This document shows positions 1-13,200 of a stretch of DNA of 64,000 nt, piece by piece (the stretch's first letter is position 1; each line of letters begins with the position of its first letter). The notes under the pieces are model-generated. The model was not told the origin of the DNA. It was given only the letters and a program-made list of their open reading frames with translations, and made no database searches. The position numbers and the translations under genes are program-made. This DNA is from Bimastos eiseni. Lineage: Eukaryota > Annelida > Clitellata > Crassiclitellata > Lumbricidae. Location: positions 31,001,408 through 31,065,407 of the forward strand of contig OY365810.1 in NCBI GenBank assembly GCA_959347315.1. The letters run 5' to 3'.

Positions 1-99
1 GTTGGCACATGTAAGAGTTTCTTAACATACATAACATACATATAAGATGCAAATTCACCAGTTTTTCTTCTTCTCGTTCTCTGCCCCTAGGCAGATTCA

Positions 100-400
100 A
101 ATGCCCAACATCCCCACTCCTCTCACTGTTGGGCTACTTCCTTAAGCTTTCCATATTCCTCTGTCATCATCGAACCCAGCATCATCTGTCTTGGCCTTCC
201 TCTTGTCCACCTCCCTTTCATATTTCCTTTGATGACCAATATTAGCAGTGAATCTTCTCTCAGCATGTACCCTATCAATTTCCTTTGTCTCATTTGCAGT
301 GTGTATCAGGACTCTTTCTTCTCAAATCCTTTCCATCACTTCTTCATTTGCTATCTGCCCATACGGATGATTTTCTTCATTGTTCTCCATTTCCATATTA
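100..400 (-). pseudogene. LINE reverse-transcriptase C-terminal remnant
   Basis: Minus-strand translation gives IANEEVMERI, then after a frameshift RQRKLIGYMLREDSLLILVI and KGRWTRGRPRQMMLGSMM. This is the characteristic tail of non-LTR retrotransposon ORF2 (N-E-E-V-L-x-R-I ... R-K-L-x-x-x-G-H-x-L-R ... R-G-R-P/Q-R). It has stops and a frameshift, so it is dead. It lies in the intron after exon 41. Confidence 0.75.
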
Positions 401-699
401 AACATTTATCCAGCTGATTATTGCCTATCCTTGGTTGAATCAACAAAATACTGCCAAATACTCTCAGGCAGCTGCATAATCCCCTCTCCACAAAACCACA
501 AAGTAAGTATTTACATAAAGGTGTAACACAGCAACCACCTACCTAAGAACATTTCTCAGCAAGCTCCAACCCACTGGAACAAAGAGCAAGAAGGCTATCA
601 AACAGACCACTGCCATTTGGCACCTGTAGGCTTATGATAGGAAAACACAAATGGTCTATCAAAATGATCAAACAGAACTTCATCCTTCTAAACTGAAAA

Positions 700-842
700 C
701 AGTGTTCCAATGTAAAACCAATTGCCAACAGGGATCAAAGTCCCAATACAGTAACTCCTGGGACAATCATCGCAACAGCACTCTCTGCGTAACAGGTCGA
801 CCACTCTAGCCAATTGTAACGAATTGGCCAAAGTGCTGTATT
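700..842 (-). repeat. SINE A copy (tRNA-like head)
   Basis: The minus strand carries a degenerate tRNA-like head (TGGCCAATTCG, then GCTAGAGTGG) followed by a body with CAGGAGTTACTGTATTGGGA. Similar copies lie at 2085-2283, 5808-5966 and 38988-39155. Confidence 0.5.
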
Positions 843-1088
843 TCTCACAACATCACAATAGCCCAACAGCAAATGTGACAGGTAGAAGATATGGACACAG
901 GCCTGTATGGATACAATAATTATTGCAAAGAAACTCAAAAACATCTGTCTGTAAGATAGCTATAAAATCACATAGTTTGCATAGTAAAATGGGCTCATTC
1001 TCAATATACTGTTTTGCTAATGCATCTCTTGATGCACAATTTAGATAAACACGAAAAGATAAAATAGAAAAGTTAAAATAAAGTTTAC

Positions 1089-1218
1089 CTTTGAGGGGCA
1101 TAGCCTTGATGGGAGCAGAAACTTCGCTTGGACCTGACTCCCCTCCTGCATTTTCCGCAGTTATCCTATACTCGTACTCTTTTCCAGACTGGACCTTCCG
1201 GTCAGTGAACTCCGGTTT
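1089..1218 (-). CDS. Twitchin exon 41: Fn3 domain 6, second half (last exon in window)
   Basis: Encodes [43 protein letters not shown]. Donor G|GTAAAC, phase 1 out, so the protein continues beyond the left edge, where an Ig domain is expected next. Confidence 0.94.
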
Positions 1219-4200
1219 CTGCCAAAGAAAAACAACAGATAAACAAGAAGTTCAACAAGAGAGAAAACTAACAAGCCTAAACCTATTCAGCTGATCATTA
1301 ACTTAATATCACCTCGTTGTCAGAGAAAGACTCCGGCTTTCAACTTAACCCACCGTTTCAGCCACCGACTGGGCATTCAGCCTCCCTTTATGCTCTGCTC
1401 CCTTTCTAGAATCCCTTCTCAGACATACGTCTCTCATCTTAAGACTGTTTTATTTGGCTGTGCTGGCGTTGGGAGCACCTCAGAGTAGTCACCTTGAAGA
1501 GGCACTATACATAAATTCTCGTAATGAATGAATGAATGAATACAGAACTTTGTACAAGACAGTAAACTACAAAATGATCTTTGTAAGAAAACAAACCATA
1601 ATAAAAGCAAATCATGTCTAGTTTATGGACTCCAAATGGATCCAACATTATTGTGGTACACTTGTCATAAAATAAGCTCAATCACCAGCAACAAAACCCA
1701 AGCAGATATGAACAAAAGATGAAAAACGAAACTCAACCATACCTTAACCGGTTCCAAAGTGACCTTGACCCAGCGCCCTGTCTTGGGATCTTTACGTTCA
1801 ACGTTATACCCTGTTATAGCTGAACCTCCGTCTTTCTTTGGTGGATCCCACTTGATCGTCACGTGGTCTTTATCGCTATCCAAAACCGTGGGTTTACCAG
1901 GTGCTTCTGGCTTATCTGCATATATGCGAATGACAAATCGCTGAAGGTACTGCCCCATTGCATGCAGTTATAAGAAACCTAAAATCAATCAACTTCATAA
2001 CTCCTCTGCATAGGCTGGAACTTTCACAATAGAAATACAATCTCCTTTCAAATCTTGAAATAGGAACCAAGCATACAATTGTAAATACAATACAACACTG
2101 TAATTGATATTGCCCTTCTCACAGTTCAGAAGTGCACGATGGCACAATTGCAGATATATTGCAAGCAATTGTGAGCAAAGTACTTGCTCAGGGTCCCTAT
2201 ACAGCAACTCCTCGGGACGAGAATGAACCTAAACTTTCCGCACTACAGACAGACCACTCTAACTAATCAGATGCCCTGTCACGTTTCTCACAGCAACATG
2301 ATTCCACAACAGCAACCATCAGAAGTGGAAGAAATGGAGAGAACATGATAACAATTCCATGCTGAACTTATAATTATGCTCGTCATCAGCATGCGCTACA
2401 AAGGACAGAAGAGTCCCATATGGGAAGGTTCTCAATAACTCTCAGATGTAAGGTCAGCCTACACATACCCACAACCCAAATTAATACATTTATTTTCACT
2501 TTATAGCATAAACAATAAAAATTACCATAAGGATTTTTGGCCAGAATGGCTTTGTCGGTCTCAATCGGATTACCAATTCCATAGACATTTTCTGCACGCA
2601 CTCGAAACCTGTACTTCTTGTCTTTCTTCAGACCTTTCACAGTGTGGCTGGTTCCTCCGACAACATCAGGGATCGCCTGCCAATCACTGCTACCTTCGTC
2701 TGCTCTTTCGATTACATAACCTGTATATAAGAAATTAAATAGTAATTCCATACCAGCAAGGAAGTTAAAACACCTCAGAACCAAAAATATGTCACCTAAG
2801 CACGTAATTATACAAAATTGATTTTAAGATGCACATGCCAAAAAAGCGCTAGGCTCATGATAGATTTTCAAACTTCGTGCGTGCAAGAGCTACCACAAAA
2901 GTGCCACCCCCAAGACCCAACTTGACAGAAAACTGCTGTCGACAAGATTGTTCTCCAATTACTCATGAAAAGAGCTAAGACAAGCAATAACACTCATGTC
3001 ACAGCTTGCAAGGCAGATTTGTCAAAATCAGCCAACCACAGCAAAGCTTCTACACAGAACTGAGGAAGTTCAGACCAGTGAGACAATCCGAAGCAGAGCA
3101 AAGAAATCCTTATGCTTTAACAATCCAAACCTCAACGTTCCAGTAAAAAATGTTTCCATGCTTAACTGGGTAACAATGAGCTGCCTAGGTTCCCCATACA
3201 TTTTAGTACATGCTGGTCATTAGGGTTAAAGCAGATGAACCTGAATCCTCCAAATTGCACTTGTGGTACAGAAGATGATTCCTGTTCTGATGTTACCTGT
3301 GACTTCAGCTCCTCCATCATCCGTTGGACGTTTCCACTCTAGAGTGCAACGATCTGCAAACACCTCTCTTACACTCAGGTCTTTGGGAGCTTCAGGTTTA
3401 TCTTAAATATTAAAAGAAAATCTAATATCAACAGAAAATCAAAAACTTCATAACTTCTGCCTTCTTAAAAATCCTAGCCAACTTCTACAATTCCCATAAC
3501 TATTGCCACAAAAACCAAAACCACTTTTTACCATTTTTGTAAAGAAGTACAAAATTTTTTAACAGGCTCCACATTGAAGTGCAACCTAACATAGGTAATT
3601 TGCTGGTACACATAAAAGAATTTTCATACCAAGTAGTCACATTCTGAAGTTATGTTTAGCATCAACATAGACCAAAACCAAAACAATCATCATCACCATT
3701 AGAAAAACAGTTCCACAGGTGACTCAACCTCATCCAGTTTCATCACAACATCAAAGAAATGACAAGCATAGGCATCAACCAACCAAGGACTACAACTCGA
3801 AAGTCGCCAGTGTCCTCTCCCTCTTCATTCCTGGCATGGATTGAATACTTTCCAGTGTCACCTCGGACAGCAGAGGGTATCAGCAGCACAGCTCTGTCCT
3901 CTCCAGTTCTCAGGTCTTCTTCAAACACCTGCTTAACCTGGAAAAAAGCAGAACAGGTTTCTTAAAACTACATCCTAGCTAATTGTCTCAGTTAAAAAAA
4001 ATTGATGAACAGAAAACTCACATTTTTCTTACACTTCAAAAAATCGTAAAATAACAGCAGAAAGAATTTTATCCACCATCTATGACCATCCAGCACTTAG
4101 AAGCGATTGTTCTTTGCTGCACTTTCTACACTGAGGAAAACATTAGCAAAGACTATAGTAATTCCAGAACAATGTTCCACTGTAATCTTTTTAATCCAGA

Positions 4201-7200
4201 GGTACACATTTTGTTGTCAAACCATATAATCTGAAAGTAAAGATAATCCAGTTCTTGAATTGCTTTTACCATCCACATGCATCGGTCAATCAATCGCATA
4301 ACCTCGAGGATCATACTTCTGAGGACCAATGCTGATAGAGTATGTAATAAGCAACTACCGTACCACACTATACCATCATTATTTTTGCTGACACTCTTAT
4401 CTGCTTCCTCCACCTTTGACAATACACTAAGAACTTAACAATTGTCCCATTTTAATTAATCCATTCATTCATTTTAACATTTATATTAGCATCAGAAGCT
4501 CGTCAGTAGAGGAAGAATGAAGAGCGCGCTGGCCAGCTAAAACTGAAACAGGGCGACAGAGCTCCCGCAGATAGGTTAGGGCAGAGTCAAGAAGGTATCA
4601 CCAGACCAGTATGGCTATGTTATTGTCTGATGCGCTGTGAGAGGGAAATGCAGCGCAAAGAATCATGTCAACAATGGCTAATACTTGCCATATAGATAAT
4701 GCAGAGTGGTGATCCAGCTACTGATACCTGATACATAAACGAGAACAGAGGAGAGAACATTTTTATGCAAAATCACAAAGCAACTCACACGTTCAGATGG
4801 AGAAAGTGCTTCATTGCCTTTCTTCCATTTGACAAGAGGACAAGGTGAACCGGTCACGGGAACCTCGACCTTGATCGTCTCTCCAGCCTTCACTCGAATC
4901 TCCTTTCCAGCCACACTCCGCATGTCAACTTTTGGAGCTTCTGCAGTTCAACATCGATGTCATATGATATATGTAATTATTTTAATTATTTACGCCACAC
5001 TATCCTCGTTGCAACTGTCAGAACTGCTTTTAGAGCCAATTACAAGCTCAAACCAAATACCAAAATCCCTAAACCTACCTCTCATAATCACATCATGACT
5101 ATGTGTATCAGTTTCAACACTTAACGATGAGCTGCACTGGTTTCCCAGTTACATTTAGTATACACTGGTCACTAAAGTAATAAAACAAAGGTTGAACACA
5201 TATTTTACAGAGCCACCTACACAGGAAAGACTACCCCAAGAGCTTCACCTTCTGCTCAAGATCTCCTCATCTGCATTCTACTCATTACTGAAAACTGCAC
5301 TTTTTAGCCGTAGTCAGACCAGGGGCACCTCTGAGTGGATATCTTGAAGGGGTGCTATATCAAGCTACATTGATTGATTGACCTACATAAAACGGGAATA
5401 AATTTCTCCCAGCGAATCATCTCTGTTGACTATGGCATAAGCATCCATGTGAAATCTAATCAAATGCAGGAATATCAGGACCCTCAATACCATGAATCAT
5501 CACTCACAGATAATTATAATTTGTCTTATCTGTTATGAATATAGAAAAGCCTAACCCTTGAGAGGACGGGCTTTGATTGGATCAGACGCTTCACTTGGTT
5601 TCGACTCGCCACCTTCGTTCTCGGCCGAGACACGATATTGAAACTCTCTGTTTGACTGGACTTTGTTGTCAATGAACTCTGGCTCCTGTTACAAGCACAG
5701 ATCAAGAATTGCATCAAAGAATCAACGACAAGCACCAACTGCCTGTATTATCCATGTGTTGCCAATCAAATTCAGCAGATACAAAATAACAGTATTTTGA
5801 TATTGACCTCCTTAGAGTTCAGAAGTGCACACACGACCGTATAACAGAACATCGATACAGCTGAGCAATAGTAGGGTTAAGGACTCGCTTGAGGTCCCAA
5901 CAGCGAGGGCTCGAACTCGTACTCTCCACAATATAAGCTGAGCGACATAACCAATTGGCCACTTTCTCACCAACACTACCACCCCAATAAAGGAAAAAAA
6001 GGCAGATTATTAAAGCACTGGTCACATTGATGTCAAGATTACTACAATAAAACAGTTGATCACAGAGAAACACTGGGTAATGGGCAACTATGCAAAAGAG
6101 CGCAAACCAATGCCTTCAATAAAGCTAGGTCAAGTTTGATAAAAAAATACGCAGTTTAGAAATTTTTCTGATGGTTTCAGTATCCAGTCCGATATTGATA
6201 GAACAATCGATTGTGGAATTACTTCCTTACCTTGAGGTAAACACACACACATACATCTACACACTGACTCCTAATTCAATTTGTGACATGACTGTCATGA
6301 GCGTTGATTCGTCATCTCGCCTAGACTATTCATGAATACCCATGTTTGTTTTGCCCACAGATGGCTGATAATAATCCTCTTGCTGCGCCAATCAAGTAAA
6401 CGTCAAAACCAGTGGCAAATGGACCCCATTATCATGGCCATAAGAGATGTATTATGAAGATTGTGACTCTAAGGCAGCAAATGTCAGATACTAATTGAAA
6501 TGTACAACCTTAAGCAGCCGTTCGTTTACTCTGACCCACGTGCCACCGCGTGGATCTCTGCGTTCAACGTTGTAGCCCTGCACTGGTGCCCCACCATCTT
6601 TCTTTGGCGCTGTCCACTGGATCTTGATGAAGTTCTTGCTGCTGTCAGCCAATACAGGCTTTCCAGGTGAGTCACTGGGATCTAATTCAGAAGAAAAAAT
6701 TCAGTAAAACATTCTAAGAAGATAATTTCAAAATGAACCAATTATTTATGAATCATTATTACTTTTCCCACTGTTAAAATTTATTAACTGTCCAAGGTCG
6801 CTGAAAATCATGCTCAGAACAAATATATATGCGCAGAAACAAGTTTGGTGAAAGCTCTTCATAATATGCCTTGTTATAACACTTGTTCGCATATACACGT
6901 AACATGATTGGGACAAAGGACATTGTTCAGCTTTACAAAATGGCTTCAACATTACCCAGCCTCATACTCCACTGGTTCTTTTTTGCCACCAGCAACACTT
7001 GAATAATGAAGTTCTATTGTACGTACATAAACAAATACATTCATACATACATGCAAGCGCATTGTAAAAACGTAAAAAGCAGCAATAAGTCGCAATGAGT
7101 CAGAACTTTGGCCAATAGAATAAATTCAACATTGGACAAAACTATCCATTGTTCTTAGAGCACGGAAAGGTCAACTCCTCTTCCAGGAAACAGTTGCTAG

Positions 7201-10200
7201 TAAAAAAGATCATGGATACAATTTTTATAAGATTATATTCTTGTGTCACCAAAAGAATTAATAAGACATAGAACTTTAATTTCTATACAAACCAAAAGGA
7301 TTCCTTATTTTGATGAGACTCTCAGTCTCAAGAGCTTCACCGACTCCTTGGTCATTTTCAGCGCGAACACGGAACTTGTAGTTCTCTCCTTCTTTCAGCT
7401 TTGGTACCTTGAACTCTGTTGTTTCAGAGCTGATCGTCTGCATCAACGGTTCCCACTTTCCAGTGTTTGGATTCAGCTTTTCAACCTGATATCCTCTGGA
7501 AGACAAATTTCATCACATGTTTAAGATGGCTGGGTGAAACCCCAACTGTTATGGCTGAAATTAAAACACTGGAAAGATAGCCATCTAGCTTTGAATGACC
7601 ATAAGAAGACCTCTCCATATGGCAGTGATTGGAACTGTATGAAAGTTTATTAAATTCAAAATTACCAGCTGATCATTACTGGAACAAGAAGCTAAGACAA
7701 GTAGCTCAAACATTAGATCTGAAAATGATGAACACTGGGCTAGATGTACAGCAAAAAAACAAGCTCAAAATCGCATTGCGAACACATCCAAATGCATCGG
7801 TTCAAATACATTTGCCGTTAAAACAATGGCGGTGGCAATACTTTTACAACATATCACCTACAGAATACAAGCACCTCTGATTGGCATCCTCTGCGAGAGG
7901 CGCTATATAAATTTAAAGATACAATACAATACTCACTTGATTGGCTTTCCACCATCATCCTCTGGTTTCTTCCAGGCAATGGTGGCACAGTCCTTCTGAA
8001 TGTCGACAACCTCCAGAGGTCCTTTTGGCCTACTTGGAGGACCTACACAAACATATTGCTTACAACATTTAAAAAAACTAAAGCTTAAGTATACTGAAAA
8101 AGTCATGGTTCTACACCGGCATGTTCCACACTCATACCCAGAAGCTTGTTGTGAATTGTTCATGAAACTATCTTTACCTGAAGTTTATTGTGAAAAATTG
8201 TTTGTTATTGGCTATAGCTATATTTCATAGTCAATAATTTATTACAAATAATACTACTTAAAATAACTGTAATCAGATATTTTAACCAAATTGCTTCATG
8301 AGTCACTGACCTAAGTCAGAAGCATTCTGTACACCAGCCTAGTAATGTGCTCCTTCATTACGAAAAAAACTATACCAGTACACAAACAGGTAAGTAGAAA
8401 GTAACAGTGGTAAGCATCCACACACTGTTTCCAACAAATGGATTCCTATCCGCTGTAACTTACACCATTTTCCGAGTTCACAGACTGCAAGTGTGTTAAG
8501 GATGAGGAAAATGCAGTAGCCTCAGTGTCCTGCAGCCATTAGTGAGTGGGTGGAACAGCTCTCCAACCACTTTCACAATAAGCAGCATTGATTTTTCAGC
8601 CGACTTCAGTACACTCTCATTGTCAAAGTGTCAATGTTAACACGCATATTAATATTATTTTGCAGTAACTTATAAAGTGCTAAATTTACTGTAATTATCT
8701 GAATCCAGCTACAAACCTAGAACCACGACGTTAATTTCTGCTGAGTCACTTCCAAATTGATTGGTGACAGTGACTTTGTACACTCCTGAATCTTTCCTTG
8801 CAGTTGATCGATAAGCGAGTGTTGTGCTATAAGCAGGGCTTAAGATCTTCACGTTGTCCCCTGGGACCAAAGCCTAAAGTCCACAGCACACAAAAGCAAT
8901 CACCAGAATTAACCCTTGCTATAACCGATATTCTTATTATTATTATCATTGTGGTCAAAATTTTTCATGATTTTGCTTCTTTATTGCTATTACAGACAGA
9001 TCAAGGTATTGCTCCTTATTATAATTTTCACAGTAAAAATTGTCAATTTCGAAAGTTCATAGTGGTAATTATAATTAAGAGCATAGAGGTGTCAAGTACA
9101 CAGTCATCATTGCATAGTATGAAAATATGCTGAAACCTCCTACAATGCCAAAAATGTGGAAGCTAAATTTAGTTCTGTTACATATTGGTCAAAGTCAAAT
9201 GAAAGTTAGAATCAACATCACACACCATGCTACCATGGCATGAAGATTATGTCATAAGCAGATTCCAAGGTAGAGTAGCCAGTTGCCAAATTTATTTGCT
9301 TTGGTCTAAGAAAAAAATGATTTTTAATGCAAAATAGTTTGTAAGGCATAATAAATATTATATGAGATTGAATAATAAATAGTAAGATATAACAGCAAAA
9401 ATAAGAGTAATATACTCTTATTTCTGCTATATATATGCTGTTGCCTTTAACATTTTATATAAGTCAATTCCATAGAAACAAGATTACGCGTGACCAAAAA
9501 TGTAGACAGAGATGTCAATACAGTAATCGACGCAATGAGTTTTGGATAACCAAAAGTAAGTAAATATGCACTTTATTCAACTGTCTGCAAACACACAGCA
9601 TATCCAATGCTCCATCAGATAAGCACAATCTAAGAATATTATATACAATCACAAAATAATTATAATAAAAAACTACAAAACAGATGTCCTGCTTGACAAC
9701 CTACAAATAATCTTATTCAAATTGCTGGGAAAACATGGCTAAAGGCATAGATCATAACCAGTAAACACAATTTTCAGTGTACATATGAAAGCAGGTTAAC
9801 GATGTTGACAAAATGCTACAGAGACAAGTGATGTGAAGAAACAGCAAAATTAAGCAAACATTCAGGGTAGCAGTACTACATCAGACCTTAGACACATTAT
9901 CGGTTGAAGCAGAAATCAATACACGATCCTGTTCCCCAGCAAATAACTGAAACAAGTGCATTTGAAAAGAAAACCAGAGTCAGTAAGCAGGCAATCCAAT
10001 TCACACAAACGTTCTTTCAAATGATCAAGCAACAAGAACAAAATAAAATAAATTTCTCAACTGATCAACAATTAACCAACATAGTTAGAAAGATACAAAT
10101 ACAATAAACCAGCACATGCTTGGAAATTAAACAAAATCATCATCACATGTTCATTTTACTAGTGAACTGAACAACAGGCAAAACACTGTAGCTGTAGGTG

Positions 10201-13200
10201 TACAAAGAAAACTAGACAGAAAAAAGTGATAGCTCAATCAGAGTAAAAAGGTGTAAAAAGAAAAACTAGACAGAAAAAAGTGATAGCTCGATCAAAGTAA
10301 AACGGTGTAAAAATAAAAAATAAAAACTAGACAGAAAAAAGTGATAGCTCAATCAGAGTAAAAAGGTGTAAAGAGAAAAACTAGACAGAAAAAAGTGACA
10401 GCTCAATAAGAATAAAAAGGTGTAAAAAGAAAAACTAGACAGAAAAAAGTGATAGCTCAATCAGAGTAAAACGGTGTAAAAAGAAAAACTAGACAGAAAA
10501 ATGTGATAGCTCAATCAGAGCAAAAAGGTATAAAGAGAAAAACTAGACAGAAAAAAGTGATAGTTCAATCAGAATAAAAAGGTGTAAAAAGAAAAACTAG
10601 ATAGAAAAGTGATAGCTCAATAAGAGTTGAGAAATAACATAAGAGTTCAAAGTTTTTCTGTGAGGATAAGGTATGAGGTTCATTCATAAGAAAACAGGAG
10701 TGAAATGTTGATTGGAGGAAAGGCATCTGAGTGAATGGTTCTCATTGTACTGAACGGATTTAAACAAAGAAGCATCAACCTCATTAGAAAGTGTTTTTGT
10801 CGAAGGAGAATTCGAATAAAGCAATTCAGAGAATTGAAGTCTGTTCACCAGGTGTTCTTGGTGTGTTTTGTCCTTTTCTTCCACTAGATCCAACAAGACT
10901 GGAAACACATAGGCCTACATAGTTCTTGCTATGATAATATGTTTGTTTGCCAAGTGATCAGTTGAAGAGATTTGGTGGATGCATCCTGGTTTTTAATTGT
11001 TTTGAGTGTGTAGATAGAGGCAGATCCACTTTGAACGATTTGGTTGATAATGCTTTTCACCATTGATAAAGCCAATAGCTTTGATGAAGGTAGCGCGTAG
11101 AAGACCAGTGATAGAGAGTTTGATGAAGGGTGTAAAATGGTTGAGAAATAAAGGCTGGAAATTAGTCGCAACAGTAAAATAGTTAAAATCTAGTAAACAA
11201 GTAAAAAGGACTAAATTCTACATCTCAACAAAAACAGAGTTATTTAAATTGATTCAGATACAGATGAAATCAATTAAAAGTTTAATATTGGTAAAATCAT
11301 GTTAGTAAACTCAAATAAAACATTGATAATCAAATGAATGGAGCTGCCAAAGTTAAGTACTCATCCAACCTTGTCTCCATGCGTCCAGGTTACTTTCGGC
11401 GGAGGTTCACCTGAGAACTTGACCTCAATTGTGAAGTCTTTGCTACTTTTTAAAAGCAAATTCTCACTGAAGCTGTTTCTGTCAATAACTGGTTTTACTG
11501 CAAATAAACAATGAATTTTTAAGAAATAATTATTAGCTAAATTAAAATAACTGTCAATGAATAATCTGCAACTTCAGGAATAAAGCCAAGCACATAATTA
11601 TTTCTTAAAATTTTAATTGGTGAAACCTTCACCGAGGAATGTGATGCAACCCTGTAGAGATGGGAGGGGAGAAAACCTGCAGGAATAGGGCAAAGATGGG
11701 GAAAAAGTATGCGGGGATGGGACAGGAATAGGGAAGACTGAATTATTACAGGACGGGGACAAGGCTATATGCCAAAGGTGAACTAAAGACCTTTAACAAC
11801 AACAACACTGTCATGTCTAGAAAATGTTGTTAAATGAAATCACTTGGCAAAGAATCAAATACATTGTCTTAAACACAGTTCAGCACCTAATAACTATTAC
11901 TGTCGGCTGAGCACAGACCTCTCATGGCTTTAGTGAAGGCAGCAGAACTGGGATCGGATGTGGCTCCAGGACCAGCCTCATTGAACGGAATCACCCGGAA
12001 TTCGTAATGCTTCCCCTCATCCAGACCAGGAATAACAGCACTTGTCTCCTCTGCTGGCACCATACCAACCTGAGCAGAAAAAAATTATGAGGTGGTAAAG
12101 CATTATTATTACATGTTGAAGCAACTGTAAATCTGCAATAATTAAACACTGAACCACAGAACTAACTTCAAAGTAGAGTCTTTAAAAATGTCCGTCCATA
12201 CTAATCTAGCAACATCTCGATAACCTCTATGTATGACCCAACAAAAATTTGAACTACCAGTAAATTTCTATTTCACCAACACTCCCAAGCAAGCCTGGGC
12301 ATACGTTGCTACCAAATATGGTGAGATACCTGTCAAGATGCTTAGTATTGTATTGCATCAATAAATTTGTGTGGTAATGATTTATAGTGATGCTGTAACC
12401 CTAGTTCAATCATTCATACTGACATGAATTGACTACTGTAACTCCAACCTGGCAGGACTAACAAAGCTAAGATTTTATTAGCTCCCTTAGGACATCAACG
12501 GTGCCACCTGAGTAATGGCAAATTAACCATACTTGCATGAAACTGAATACGTAGCAGAAACACTGCGCTTGTTTCCTGTAGAGGAATAGACTTGATTCAA
12601 AATCTCCTTGTACAAAACTCTGCAATGGTTGCTTGGCATTGCAGCAACATGCATCATAGCTTAGTGTTCCAGTTAAGAGTCAGCATGTGGCTTATCACAA
12701 CTTCCGCCTGTGGAGGTTTACAGATTCCTTGCTAATGTACTTTGAGAGAGGCTCATCAGGCTTCCTTATGCGTCGAACCTCAGGGAACAGTCTTCCTTTA
12801 AATGTTGATTCAGCTTATATGAATGGCTGCCACACAGTAAAACTTACACATTATGTGACAAATCAATAAAAATAAAATTACACATGATAGAATACATAAT
12901 AGATAAAAATGAACAATATGGGCAGTACTAACATTGCCAGTAGAGCAAAGATTCACATTACCCATTTCCAGATATGTAGCAATTGAATTATATGCAATTA
13001 TGGTTAAAAACAGCAAAACACAGGAATTTGCAACTCATGTCAACCAATTTTTCCAAGGTCAACACAAGTGTAAAGCCCCAAGCTTAAGCAATCATATATG
13101 CCAGAAATTGTAAAACTACATAACACTACGGTGTTAACAGTAGTGGCAAGATCAACTGCAAAATAATCAGGAGTCAGATGGGAAGAATAAATCGTAATAA

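Larger units (their letters stand above)
1..1088. other. Intron after exon 41 (incomplete)
   Basis: Holds the LINE tail remnant (100-400) and a SINE A copy. I searched for the expected Ig exon and saw none, so it must lie left of the window. Confidence 0.7.

Noticed and set aside
10684..11171. Gypsy-like reverse transcriptase fragment on the minus strand
   Set aside because: KTHQEHL faintly recalls the K-T-H-E-E-H-L motif, but no YVDD or other RT motif is present nearby.
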